In this document: one piece after another, positions 1-8,504 of the stretch
Numbering within the stretch: the stretch's first letter is position 1
How the letters are laid out: each line of letters starts with the position of its first letter
Origin: CAZHOV01 sp964534315
GTDB lineage: Bacteria; Bacteroidota; Bacteroidia; Chitinophagales; Saprospiraceae
Assembly (NCBI GenBank): GCA_964534315.1
Contig: CAZHOV010000030.1
Location: 1-40,263 of the forward strand
Length of the DNA stretch: 40,263 nucleotides
Direction of reading: 5' to 3'
Translations under genes and position numbers: made by a program
The notes under the pieces: generated by a model
Databases searched by the model: none
The model's input: the letters and a program-made list of their open reading frames with translations, nothing else
What the model was told of the DNA's origin: nothing

Positions 1-37
1 AAAGTTCGCTTTTTTTCTCCATTTTTGCACAATCTGC

Positions 38-63
38 CGTTGCACCGTTGCACCGCTGTCCCG
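38..63. repeat. Short octamer tandem repeat at a gene's 3' end
   Basis: Two perfect copies of the octamer CCGTTGCA are followed by two degraded copies (CCGCTGTC and CCGCTATT), the last running into the stop codon of the DUF1684 gene. The position, directly behind a stop codon, is the same as that of the much larger octamer array at 19914-20175, although the unit sequence differs. Confidence 0.6.
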
Positions 64-672
64 CTATTCCTTCCCATACCCCTTCTCCCCCGCTTCAATC
101 GCCACTTCCAGATGATTTTCTTTAGGCGGAATCGGACAATTATAGCCGTCGCTGTAGGCACACCACGGATTGTAGCACGTATTAAAATCGAGTAGCAACT
201 GATCATCGACGATATCGGTGGTTTCAATATCTATATATCTGCCGCCGCCATAGGTCGTTTCGCCGTTGGTGAGATCTTTGAACGGAATAAACAGATGGTT
301 TTTGTACTGCGGCATTTTGATCAGGCGTAAGCTTTGATAAACAGCCAGGCTGTAAGGTTTTCCATCGATTTCAAAGCTCAGTTCTCCGTATTTGCGGTAT
401 GGTTTGGTGATGCCGCTGTAGGTAGCCAGCTCAAACGGCTTTTCGTTTGGCGTTTCGCGAAAAGCGCAACGCACGGCATATTTTGGGTCCGCTTCGTAGA
501 ACCGCAGTTTTTTAAGGTCTTTTTTTTCCAGAGGAGAACGCTTATCTTTCAAAAATTCTTTTTTGTAATGTTTGCGATGCTTTTTAATGGCTTTCGCAAA
601 ATCATTGTCCTCTTGCGCCACTGCAATGGATAAGAAAGGTATCAGAACGAATAGAATAAAATAGAATTTCAT
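64..672 (-). CDS. DUF1684 family secreted protein
   Basis: A 202-aa protein with a signal peptide (residues 1-19, hydrophobic core FYFILFVLIPFLSIAVA, likely cut after VAQ), so probably exported to the periplasm. The body matches the DUF1684 family: the block LFIPFKDLTNGETTYGGGRY followed by DFNTCYNPWCAYSDGYNCP and the ending PPKENHLEVAIEAGEK are its hallmarks. The biochemical role of the family is not known to me; the conserved Cys, Tyr and Asn residues near the end could form a binding site. The start codon overlaps the divergent DUF1643 gene by two bases, so each promoter must lie inside the other gene. Family call is firm; function is open. Confidence 0.88.
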   Translation of the reverse strand: MKFYFILFVLIPFLSIAVAQEDNDFAKAIKKHRKHYKKEFLKDKRSPLEKKDLKKLRFYEADPKYAVRCAFRETPNEKPFELATYSGITKPYRKYGELSFEIDGKPYSLAVYQSLRLIKMPQYKNHLFIPFKDLTNGETTYGGGRYIDIETTDIVDDQLLLDFNTCYNPWCAYSDGYNCPIPPKENHLEVAIEAGEKGYGKE

Positions 673-1138
673 GATAGATAAAGGTGCTATATTTTCAGAA
701 TGTAATCAATATCGTTATGCATTATGGCGGATCTGGAAAAGAGAGGCAGATCACCTAATGATTATAGGCTTAAACCCGTCTACCGCGGATGCCCAAAACG
801 ACGACCCGACGATCAGGCGTTGCATTCAATTTGCCAGGGACCTGGGTTTCGGGGGCGTTTTCATCACCAATTTATTTGCCTATCGCGCAACCTTCCCTTC
901 CGATTTATTTAAAGCCCATGAACCTGCCGGTCCTCTAAATACGTTCTTTTTATCGGAATTCAAAAATTTAGTGACCACCGTTTTAATAGCCTGGGGAAAC
1001 CACGGTACTTTTTTGGAGCAAAATAAAAAGGTATTGAAACTTATTGAAAATCCTTATTGTTTGAACATCAATAAAAGCGGAGAGCCGGCCCATCCGCTCT
1101 ACCTGAAAAAATCGGAAACGCTGAAGTCATATTTTTAA
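671..1138 (+). CDS. DUF1643 domain protein
   Basis: A 155-aa soluble protein with the DUF1643 signature: YRYALWRIW near residue 15, MIIGLNPSTADAQNDDPTIRRC at about 29-50, and an ITNLFAYRATFP block. The family is widespread in bacteria and phages without a settled role; the GLNPSTAD motif resembles the nucleotide or uracil-DNA-glycosylase-like fold, which is inference only. The start at 671 fits the usual family N-terminus and overlaps the start of the opposite gene. The GNAT gene follows after three bases, suggesting a two-gene transcript. Confidence 0.87.
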   Translation: MIDKGAIFSECNQYRYALWRIWKREADHLMIIGLNPSTADAQNDDPTIRRCIQFARDLGFGGVFITNLFAYRATFPSDLFKAHEPAGPLNTFFLSEFKNLVTTVLIAWGNHGTFLEQNKKVLKLIENPYCLNINKSGEPAHPLYLKKSETLKSYF

Positions 1139-1141
1139 CTC

Positions 1142-1678
1142 ATGGAATTTCAACTAAAAAACCAATGGAGCCTGACTCCGGTATTTAGGTCTGATAAAGC
1201 AGACTTGATTCAAAACGTTAACGACCCGGAAATTGCCAACCAAACGCTCACTATCCCCTACCCTTACAGTGAAGAAGATGCAGGTTGGTGGTTCGACCAT
1301 ATGGAAGCAGAGCAGCAAAAGCAAGGCCGGCAGGTGCAGTGGGCAATACGCTCACCAGCACGGGCCTTGGCAGGTAGTATTGGTATTATTCTTTCCGACC
1401 AACCGCACTTTAGCCATCGGCTGGAAATTGGCTATTGGCTGGGTAAAAAGTATCGCAATAAAGGAGTCACTTCCGACGCTATCCGGATATTATCGGATCA
1501 TTTTCTCTACAACGAGCATTTTGCCCGAGTCCAGGCCTTTACCTTTAGCAACAATATTGCTTCGGGAAAGGCACTGGAAAAAGCGGGGTTTATGAAAGAA
1601 GGGGTTTTACGTAAAAGTCATTTGAAGAATGGTCTATTTATGGATACGGTGGTTTGGGGGAGAGTAGACCACTCTTAG
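1142..1678 (+). CDS. GNAT family N-acetyltransferase (RimJ/RimL type)
   Basis: A 178-aa protein of the RimJ/RimL branch of the GNAT superfamily, which moves an acetyl group from acetyl-CoA to a protein N-terminus, amino acid or small amine. Visible features are the N-terminal PYPYSEEDAGWWFD block, the strand LEIGYWLGKKYRNKGVTSDA with the acetyl-CoA loop (R-N-K-G-V/T) at about residues 110-115, and the closing NIASGKALEKAGFMKEGVLR, typical of this branch. The length is normal. The substrate cannot be read from sequence. It starts three bases after the DUF1643 stop and is probably co-transcribed with it. Confidence 0.9.
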   Translation: MEFQLKNQWSLTPVFRSDKADLIQNVNDPEIANQTLTIPYPYSEEDAGWWFDHMEAEQQKQGRQVQWAIRSPARALAGSIGIILSDQPHFSHRLEIGYWLGKKYRNKGVTSDAIRILSDHFLYNEHFARVQAFTFSNNIASGKALEKAGFMKEGVLRKSHLKNGLFMDTVVWGRVDHS

Positions 1679-1892
1679 GTAATTTTCTTTTTAACAAAAA
1701 TTTAAACCCCAAAACCCTAACTTTTTTCCAAAATTCCAGTCTAATATAATGTAAGACGTTCACATTTTGACGTTTTAAGTATATATCAATAACATTTTCA
1801 CCCTCCCACACCCACACAGAACAATCCATCATCCAAAACAAACAAGGGAACGGATCACACTTATTCGTTAAACCCAATCCAAGACTATTGCT

Positions 1893-4742
1893 ATGCACCG
1901 ATCAACTATTGCGCTTATCGGCTCTCTGCTCGTTTTACTGAGCGGTTGTACTCCGCATGACCATGCCTTTATGGAAGGTAATGCCCCGTTCCTACAAACT
2001 AAAGCATCCTGGGTAGATTCGCTGATCCGACAAATGCCGCTCGAAGAAAAATTAGGCCAACTCCTTTTGGTCAACTCTTCTTATTACCATCCTCAGAAAA
2101 AAGCAGACTTGATTCGCTGGAGTCAAGATGGCCAAATTGGCGGTTTCCTCCAGACAAATATCCCTTCTGGGGATTTTGTATCGCTGGTTAACGAAACCCA
2201 GGCATCTGCCAAAGTCCCCTTATTCGTTGCTTCTAATCAGTCGGTTTCCATTACTAATCAATTTATCGACCTGCCGGACTATCCTGCCCAGGCCTCCCTT
2301 ACCGCAATCGCCAACGACTCCGTCCGGTCATTCCTCCAAAATGAACTGATCAGGCAATTCGAAAACTTTGGCATAAACCTCTACTTCGGTCCCTCCTTGC
2401 AGATGCCCCAAGCTACTGATCTATCCTTTTCAGCAGATCAACTCACGCTCGATGATCCGCTATTTACCAACACCTTAATCCGCCAATTACAAGCATTCCA
2501 AGATCATAAGATTTTTACAGTAGCCTTCCCGCTGGAGGATACGCCCTTCCTTGCCGATTCTGATACGTCTTCGGTAAAGCCCGACTCTTCCGCCATTGTC
2601 CAAGCACTTGTTCAAAACGGATTATCGGGGCTTATTACCGATCCTTCTGTTTTCAGCCATCCGGTCGTTAAAGAACTTCCTTCTTTTTATCTGAAAACTT
2701 ATTTGCAACAAACCTATCAATTTGGCGGATTGGTTTTTGCCGAACTACCCAATCCGGATTCGATTGAAGCTGTTCTCTTCTCCGGTACTGATATGCTCAT
2801 TGTAGACCAACAAATAGATCTAATCCATCAAAAACTGATCGAATTGGTAGAAACCGGAATGTTGTCACAAAAAATACTGGATCAAAAAGTCCGCAAAATC
2901 CTGATGGCTAAAGCCTGGACAGGAGCTACCCCAACACAGAAAAATACTCCTGACCGCAACGCGCATTACCAACTATCAGCTTTCAACCATGCCTATTTTA
3001 CCAAGAAATTATTCGAATCTTCTGTCGTGCTGGCCAGTAATCCACAACTGGTTATCCCCTTCGATGATCTCTATCAACCAACACAGGTAATTGAAGCGGG
3101 CAAAGTGGCTCCTGATCTCAAATCCTTTATAGCCAAATTTATTGATTTTGAAAATATCAGGATCTCTATCGATAAAGAGTTTGCTAGTCTGGATATCGCA
3201 CCAAAACGGACGATCGTCAGCATCAATCAGATCACGCTTAGCCCTGCGAAGCATGCCAGGTTTATCCGGCAGATTAACCACTTAAGTAAAACGTATCCTG
3301 TATTGGTAGTTAACTTCGGATCACCGTTTAATTTGAATTATTTTGATCCTTCTGTAGCACTTATTCAGGCTGGTGAGGATGTCGCAACTGCTCAACGTTA
3401 TGCTGCTCAAATCATTTTCGGCGGTGTGCAGGCAAAGGGCAAACTATCTATGACTATTTCAGCAATGCTGCCCGAAGGGCATGGCCTTGTCAATGATGTC
3501 ATTCGGGTCAATTTCGATGCAGCTCCCGAAGATGCGGGCTTATATTCCCACAAGCTATTGGCCATCGATGCTATTGCTCAAAATGCCATAAACCAAAAAG
3601 CCATCCCCGGCTGCCAGATTCTGGTTGCTAAAGCAGGGATGGTTGTTTATAATAAATCATTCGGCCATCACACCTATGATCAAGTCAGACGGGTACAATC
3701 TGACGACCTGTATGATGTGGCTTCCATCACTAAAATTGCAGCTACAACGTTGGCGGCTATGAAGCTTTTCGATCAGGGAAAGTTCAGTCTCAACCATCGG
3801 ATCGGGAGCTATCTTGATATTCCGGAGGACTCACCGGTACACAATATTTTAATCCGAGACCTGCTTACCCACCAATCCGGCTTAAAAGCAAATATGCCTA
3901 TCTGGCGGCATGTGATGAACCATATCAAGAGTGTTGAGGATAGCCTTGCTTCCTTTTCACGCACAGGGGCCTACCCCTTTAGCACCCAGGTTGCTGATTC
4001 TTTGTTTTTCAAAACGGCCTTACAGGATAGTATCTGGAAAGAAGTCTATAAATATGAGCTGGATCGCCATCACGAGGTACGGTATAGCGATGTCAATTTC
4101 TTTTTGCTTCAGAAACTTTTTGAAAAGATCAGCGGGAAGCGGCTGGATGATTACCTATACGAGCGTTTCTACCAGCCGCTGGGACTTCGACACCTGGTTT
4201 TCAAACCGCTAAAGACATTTTCTAAAGATCAGATTATCCCTACCGAATACGACCAATGGTGGAGACAACAATTGCTGCAAGGCCACGTGCACGATGAAGC
4301 TGCTGCCCTGTTTGGAGGAGTGGCCGGAAATGCGGGTCTGTTTGGGAATAGCGAAGCACTGGCTGTGCTCTTTCAACTGTTTGTTGCAGAAGGTAGGTAT
4401 GCCGGAAAGTCTTTTTTGTCCCCTCAAACTATTCGATTATTTACTGAACCGATCAAAAAGATCGAAAGAGGGTTGGGATTTGATGTGATTAAAACGGGAG
4501 GATATATAAAGAACGGCACTTTTCGGTTCAAGGAAGTTTACGGCCACACCGGTTTCACAGGTACCTGCGTGTGGATAGACCCCGAAGAAGAATTGATTTA
4601 TATTTTTCTTTCTAATCGCGTTTTTCCGGACGCCGACAATAATCTGCTGAATAAGCTTAAGGTTCGGAGCCGGATACAAAGTGCTATTTACCGGGCCTTG
4701 ATCCCCCAACCTTCTTTGGAAGAACTTCTGGAAATCTCCTAA
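1893..4742 (+). CDS. Lipoprotein: decayed GH3 module fused to serine beta-lactamase/esterase module
   Basis: A 949-aa lipoprotein (lipobox LLSGC, Cys 19) of the two-module type common in Bacteroidota. Residues about 45-350 align with the glycoside hydrolase 3 TIM barrel (MPLEEKLGQLLLVNSSY; FGGLVFAELPNPDSI; SGTDMLIVDQQ). The usual KHFPGHG loop is replaced by VAFPLEDTP, and the nucleophile Asp of the TDAL motif appears as Glu (FAEL), so glycosidase activity is doubtful. Residues about 560-940 form a class C beta-lactamase-like serine hydrolase with all three motifs: S611-I-T-K614, Y731-S-D733, and H885-T-G887. It probably acts on D-amino-acid or ester bonds in cell-wall-like substrates outside the inner membrane. 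Convergent with the downstream phosphodiesterase. Confidence 0.88.
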   Translation: MHRSTIALIGSLLVLLSGCTPHDHAFMEGNAPFLQTKASWVDSLIRQMPLEEKLGQLLLVNSSYYHPQKKADLIRWSQDGQIGGFLQTNIPSGDFVSLVNETQASAKVPLFVASNQSVSITNQFIDLPDYPAQASLTAIANDSVRSFLQNELIRQFENFGINLYFGPSLQMPQATDLSFSADQLTLDDPLFTNTLIRQLQAFQDHKIFTVAFPLEDTPFLADSDTSSVKPDSSAIVQALVQNGLSGLITDPSVFSHPVVKELPSFYLKTYLQQTYQFGGLVFAELPNPDSIEAVLFSGTDMLIVDQQIDLIHQKLIELVETGMLSQKILDQKVRKILMAKAWTGATPTQKNTPDRNAHYQLSAFNHAYFTKKLFESSVVLASNPQLVIPFDDLYQPTQVIEAGKVAPDLKSFIAKFIDFENIRISIDKEFASLDIAPKRTIVSINQITLSPAKHARFIRQINHLSKTYPVLVVNFGSPFNLNYFDPSVALIQAGEDVATAQRYAAQIIFGGVQAKGKLSMTISAMLPEGHGLVNDVIRVNFDAAPEDAGLYSHKLLAIDAIAQNAINQKAIPGCQILVAKAGMVVYNKSFGHHTYDQVRRVQSDDLYDVASITKIAATTLAAMKLFDQGKFSLNHRIGSYLDIPEDSPVHNILIRDLLTHQSGLKANMPIWRHVMNHIKSVEDSLASFSRTGAYPFSTQVADSLFFKTALQDSIWKEVYKYELDRHHEVRYSDVNFFLLQKLFEKISGKRLDDYLYERFYQPLGLRHLVFKPLKTFSKDQIIPTEYDQWWRQQLLQGHVHDEAAALFGGVAGNAGLFGNSEALAVLFQLFVAEGRYAGKSFLSPQTIRLFTEPIKKIERGLGFDVIKTGGYIKNGTFRFKEVYGHTGFTGTCVWIDPEEELIYIFLSNRVFPDADNNLLNKLKVRSRIQSAIYRALIPQPSLEELLEIS

Positions 4743-4752
4743 GGATTAGGAG
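4736..4752. terminator. Small hairpin between convergent genes
   Basis: CTCCTA, a five-base loop, then TAGGAG: a six-pair stem spanning the end of the GH3/beta-lactamase gene and the 11-base gap before the convergent phosphodiesterase gene. It could act as a two-way terminator, but no T-run is present on either side. Confidence 0.3.
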
Positions 4753-4753
4753 G

Positions 4754-5686
4754 CTATTCCGGAGAAAAATGCTTAACAACATCTGAAATAAGGTTCGGGT
4801 AATCCGTAATAATACCATCTACACCCATCTCTATCAGTTCTATCATCCGGTCTTTTTCATTGATGGTCCAAGGGATTACTTTCATACCCATATCGTGGAT
4901 TTTCGCTACCCGCCGGGCGTTGAGCAGCCGGTGGTTAGGGCTGTAGATCTCGGGAGTATATCCTAAATTATTAACATTATTTTTGATTGACTTGATATTG
5001 GTAATTAATAATGCCGTTGTTAGATCCGGCTTCCTCTGATGCACTTCCTGCAGCACTCTGGGATCAAAACACTGAATGATTGTCCGGTCGGTGATAAGCA
5101 GGCGATCCAGTTCATCCAGTACCAGTCTGGCAAATTCAGCCGGTGGCGGTGTTCGATTATTATCCCATTTGGGATCGCTTTTGAGTTCGATATTATATTG
5201 CGGCTTTTCTCTTTTCATACGTTCGCAGTAACGCTCTACTGCATTGACGACCATTTGAAGGGTTGGCTTGGTTACCTTCATTTTTTGCTGATCCGGAAAA
5301 TCGGAGTGGGGTTTAGAACCGCAATCAAAAGCCTTAATTTCGTCGTAGGTCATTTGGTAGATGAGCAATTCCTCAGCTTCCTTTTTAGCGATCTCCTCAC
5401 CGTCTGGTTTTAGGCAAATGGTTTCTCCAAACCAGGGTTCGTGAGAAAGCACAACCTGCTGATCTTTGGAAATCACGACATCCAGCTCAAGAGTCGTCAC
5501 CGGATATTCCAATGCTTTAATAAACCCTTCGATGCTATTTTCGGGCATCAAGCCGCGCGCTCCGCGGTGCCCCTGCCAATCGAATGTGCTCATATCTACA
5601 GATTTTGACGGGTTTTCCTGTTGTCCGGAGTTACAAGAAATGAGTTGAAAAAAAATAAATAGATAGAAAAATACAGTGCGAAACAT
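4754..5686 (-). CDS. Glycerophosphodiester phosphodiesterase lipoprotein
   Basis: A 310-aa lipoprotein (lipobox LISC, Cys 18) of the GDPD family, which splits glycerophosphodiesters into glycerol 3-phosphate and an alcohol using a metal ion in a TIM barrel. Catalytic elements are visible: H40-R41 in QGHRGARGLMPENS, E49, the E67-x-D69 pair in TLELDVVISKD, and H82 in VVLSHE. Later conserved pieces are IELKSDP, and VIPWTINEKDRMIELIEMGVDGIITDYP at the end. The length is right for a complete enzyme, which likely sits in the outer membrane or faces the periplasm. A perfect Bacteroidota -7 element (TAAATTTG) lies about 40 bases upstream of the start. Confidence 0.95.
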   Translation of the reverse strand: MFRTVFFYLFIFFQLISCNSGQQENPSKSVDMSTFDWQGHRGARGLMPENSIEGFIKALEYPVTTLELDVVISKDQQVVLSHEPWFGETICLKPDGEEIAKKEAEELLIYQMTYDEIKAFDCGSKPHSDFPDQQKMKVTKPTLQMVVNAVERYCERMKREKPQYNIELKSDPKWDNNRTPPPAEFARLVLDELDRLLITDRTIIQCFDPRVLQEVHQRKPDLTTALLITNIKSIKNNVNNLGYTPEIYSPNHRLLNARRVAKIHDMGMKVIPWTINEKDRMIELIEMGVDGIITDYPNLISDVVKHFSPE

Positions 5687-5726
5687 AGATAGCGATTTTA
5701 TTAGAATGGTTTGTTTGCCAGCAACA

Positions 5727-5734
5727 CAAATTTA
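5727..5734 (-). promoter_or_regulatory. Bacteroidota -7 promoter element for the phosphodiesterase gene
   Basis: Read on the minus strand, TAAATTTG fits the TAnnTTTG -7 consensus exactly, 41 bases before the ATG. No clear -33 TTTG partner is seen at 19-21 bases upstream. Confidence 0.45.
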
Positions 5735-5816
5735 AGGATAAATAAATTTTACCAGGTAGTGATTAAAAAATCGTTTTCGGTTATTTTTTATATTGATTTA
5801 TTTCTATTTGTGATAA

Positions 5817-5849
5817 TTTTAAAATCTAACTCCTTTATCCTTACTTTTG
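5817..5849 (+). promoter_or_regulatory. Bacteroidota sigma-A-type promoter for the YfhO-like gene
   Basis: TTTG at 5817-5820, a 21-base gap, then TACTTTTG at 5842-5849. This matches the Bacteroidota TTTG / TAnnTTTG consensus with a normal gap and would start a transcript near 5856, giving a leader of roughly 50 bases before the YfhO-like gene and probably the following glycosyltransferase. Confidence 0.65.
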
Positions 5850-5904
5850 CTTTCAGGATTTACCCTTAATGCCTAAATTTTAAAGAATAACGCCTTTCAA
5901 TATT

Positions 5905-8457
5905 ATGAATTTGAATATAGATACCAATAAGCTAATTACGCATTTGAGTTGTGTGGTGATTATTATTTTGACAAACATTATTTATTTCTACCCTCAATTC
6001 GATGGAAAGACCCTGCAACAGGGAGATATTATTAGCGGCGAAAGTATGAAAGCAGAGATGCGGCACTACGCAGAGGATGAAGAGGAAGTCTTTTTATGGA
6101 ATAACGGTCAATTTTCGGGTATGCCGAATATGATCGGGGTTCGTAGCAAGAATAATTTTTTGTACAAGACTTACAAAATTTTCAAACTGGGGTTGAATAA
6201 TCCTGCAGGTATTTTCATTGCCATGGCTTTATTTTTTTATATTTTTTTCGCAGCCGTGGGCCTCAATCCCTTTCTCGGCGCATTTTTGGCTTTAGGCATT
6301 AGTCTCTCGACGGATAATTTAATACTGTGGGACGCAGGCCACAACAGTAAGGTCCGGACACTGGCTTTTACTCCCATAATCATATTGGGAATATGGATGC
6401 TGTTTGAGAAACATAAGTATCTGCTGGGGGGGGCTATTTTGGCTCTGGGGCTCAACTATAGTCTCTATGCCATGCATCCCCAGATGACCTACTACATTTT
6501 TGTCATATTCTTTGTGTACGGAATCATCAAGATTGTCCGTACTGCTCAAACCGGCAAATGGCGGCCCTTTCTCCTTGCTTCAGGTACGGTAGCCCTGGCC
6601 GTTATTTTAGCGCTGGGCTCTTCTGCTACACGGTTATGGTCATTATACGAATACAACAAATCTTCCATGAGAGGAGCCCCCGTTTTAGTCGAGGAAAAAA
6701 CAAAGAACACGGAGGCCAAAAGTAGCAGCGAAGTAGAAGGATTAGACTGGGAATATGCTATGTCCTGGAGTAATAGCACCATAGACCTGATCGCTTCTTA
6801 TATACCGGGATTTGCGGGTGGCGGTTCAGGTGAAAAAGTCAGCGAAAGTTCGAAAACCTACCAAACCTATCGCGTAAAGGCTGCTCCCTTGTACTGGGGA
6901 GAACTTCCGTTTACGGAAGGTCCCATCTATATTGGTGCCGTCCTCATTTTTCTATTTGTTTTTGGCTTGTTTTACGTTAAAGGAGACCTTAAACTATGGC
7001 TTGGTATCGGTTTATTGATTGCCGTTTTAATGTCCATGGGTAAGCATTTTGAAATACTGAATAAGTTTTTGTTTGACAATCTCCCGCTTTACAATAAATT
7101 CCGAACGCCCCAATCCATTTTGAGCGCAGCCAAGTTTTTTATCCCTATCCTTGGCGGATTGGCGCTGTACCATGTATTTCAGGAATATCAGAACATCAAA
7201 AACACCAAGAAAAAAACAGTCTCTGCTCATTTCAATAAAAGTTTGTATTGGTCGGTAGGTATTTGTGGCGGATTTGCCTTACTGATGGCTTTGATCGGTC
7301 CCTCACTCTTTGATTTTCAAGGCCCTGGTGATGCGCGTATGACACAAGGAGGAACGGACATTTCACCATTCATTGCAGACCGGAAAAGCCTCATGCAAAG
7401 CGACTCTTTCAGAACACTATTTTTAGTGCTCGGAGCCGGCGCTTCTCTATGGTTACTGATGAATAAAAAGATAACAACGACCTTGTTTATCGGACTTATC
7501 GGAGGGTTGATTCTATTTGATACTGTTGGCGTTAGTCTTCGCTATTTATCTCATGAGGACTTTGTCAATGAAAGAAATTATGAGCAGAATTTTGCCAAAC
7601 GTCCGGTAGATCAGCAAATCCTGTCTCTTGAAAAGGAACGGGAAAAATACCGGGTGTTCGACGTAAGTATCAATACCTTCAATTCCGCTTCCACTTCCTA
7701 CTGGCACAACACTATCGGCGGGTATCACCCAGCTAAGTTACAGCGCTACCAAGACGTAATTGAGCGCTATATCTCCAAGAATGACCCTGAAGTACTCAAT
7801 ATGCTCAATTCTAAATATTTTATTGCTCCAGGAAAAGGAGGGCAGGCACAGGTGCAGCGAAATCCGGGCGCCCTTGGTAATGCCTGGGTGGTGGATGAGA
7901 TCGTTACCGTCAATTCTCCTAATGAAGAAGTAAGCGCACTGGGAGATATCAATCCTTCAACGCAGGCCGTTGTGTTGGATAAAGAATATGATAACTACGT
8001 TGGGGATTTCGATCCCGTCATGGATTCCAGCGCTACAGTTAAGCTGACTAAGTACCAACCCGATCACCTTACCTATGAATTTTCAGCCGGATCGGAGCAA
8101 TTTGTCGTTTTTTCCGAAATCTGGTATGGCCCCGACAAAGGATGGAAAACTTATATTGACGGTGAAGAAGTCGAGCATATCCGCGCAAATTATATTCTCC
8201 GCGCCATGCGGGTACCCGCCGGGCAGCATAAGATCGAATTCATATTTAAACCTAAAACCTATTACACAGGAGAAAAGATCACCCTAGCCAGTTCTTTGAT
8301 CCTACTTGGCTCTTTGGTAGGTATTTTTGGGGTTAAAGCTTACCAGGAAGTAACCAAAGAACCCAAACCCGAAGAAAAGCCCAGCGAACCCAAACCTAAA
8401 ACCACAAAAACAACCAGTAAAAGGACTACGTCAAGAAAGAAAAAGAAAAAGAAATAA
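5905..8457 (+). CDS. YfhO family multi-pass membrane protein
   Basis: An 850-aa integral membrane protein of the YfhO family (GT-C-like fold). The N-terminal membrane segment (about 12-30) is followed by the outer loop LQQGDIISGESMKAEMRHY and WNNGQFSGMPN, typical of Bacteroidota members. A series of hydrophobic segments runs from about residue 95 to 560, then a soluble beta-rich C-terminal region with SEIWYGPDKGWKTYIDGE and a last membrane segment near 795-815. In Firmicutes YfhO helps glycosylate lipoteichoic acid; here the natural role is unknown, perhaps transfer of lipid-linked sugars outside the membrane. The final 35 residues are a Lys/Pro/Thr-rich cytoplasmic tail. A glycosyltransferase gene follows after 47 bases, likely in one operon. 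Confidence 0.85.
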   Translation: MNLNIDTNKLITHLSCVVIIILTNIIYFYPQFDGKTLQQGDIISGESMKAEMRHYAEDEEEVFLWNNGQFSGMPNMIGVRSKNNFLYKTYKIFKLGLNNPAGIFIAMALFFYIFFAAVGLNPFLGAFLALGISLSTDNLILWDAGHNSKVRTLAFTPIIILGIWMLFEKHKYLLGGAILALGLNYSLYAMHPQMTYYIFVIFFVYGIIKIVRTAQTGKWRPFLLASGTVALAVILALGSSATRLWSLYEYNKSSMRGAPVLVEEKTKNTEAKSSSEVEGLDWEYAMSWSNSTIDLIASYIPGFAGGGSGEKVSESSKTYQTYRVKAAPLYWGELPFTEGPIYIGAVLIFLFVFGLFYVKGDLKLWLGIGLLIAVLMSMGKHFEILNKFLFDNLPLYNKFRTPQSILSAAKFFIPILGGLALYHVFQEYQNIKNTKKKTVSAHFNKSLYWSVGICGGFALLMALIGPSLFDFQGPGDARMTQGGTDISPFIADRKSLMQSDSFRTLFLVLGAGASLWLLMNKKITTTLFIGLIGGLILFDTVGVSLRYLSHEDFVNERNYEQNFAKRPVDQQILSLEKEREKYRVFDVSINTFNSASTSYWHNTIGGYHPAKLQRYQDVIERYISKNDPEVLNMLNSKYFIAPGKGGQAQVQRNPGALGNAWVVDEIVTVNSPNEEVSALGDINPSTQAVVLDKEYDNYVGDFDPVMDSSATVKLTKYQPDHLTYEFSAGSEQFVVFSEIWYGPDKGWKTYIDGEEVEHIRANYILRAMRVPAGQHKIEFIFKPKTYYTGEKITLASSLILLGSLVGIFGVKAYQEVTKEPKPEEKPSEPKPKTTKTTSKRTTSRKKKKKK

Positions 8458-8504
8458 GCGGTCAACAAATCCTTACAGCAATTTTTTGACCTAAAATCTA
8501 AGGA

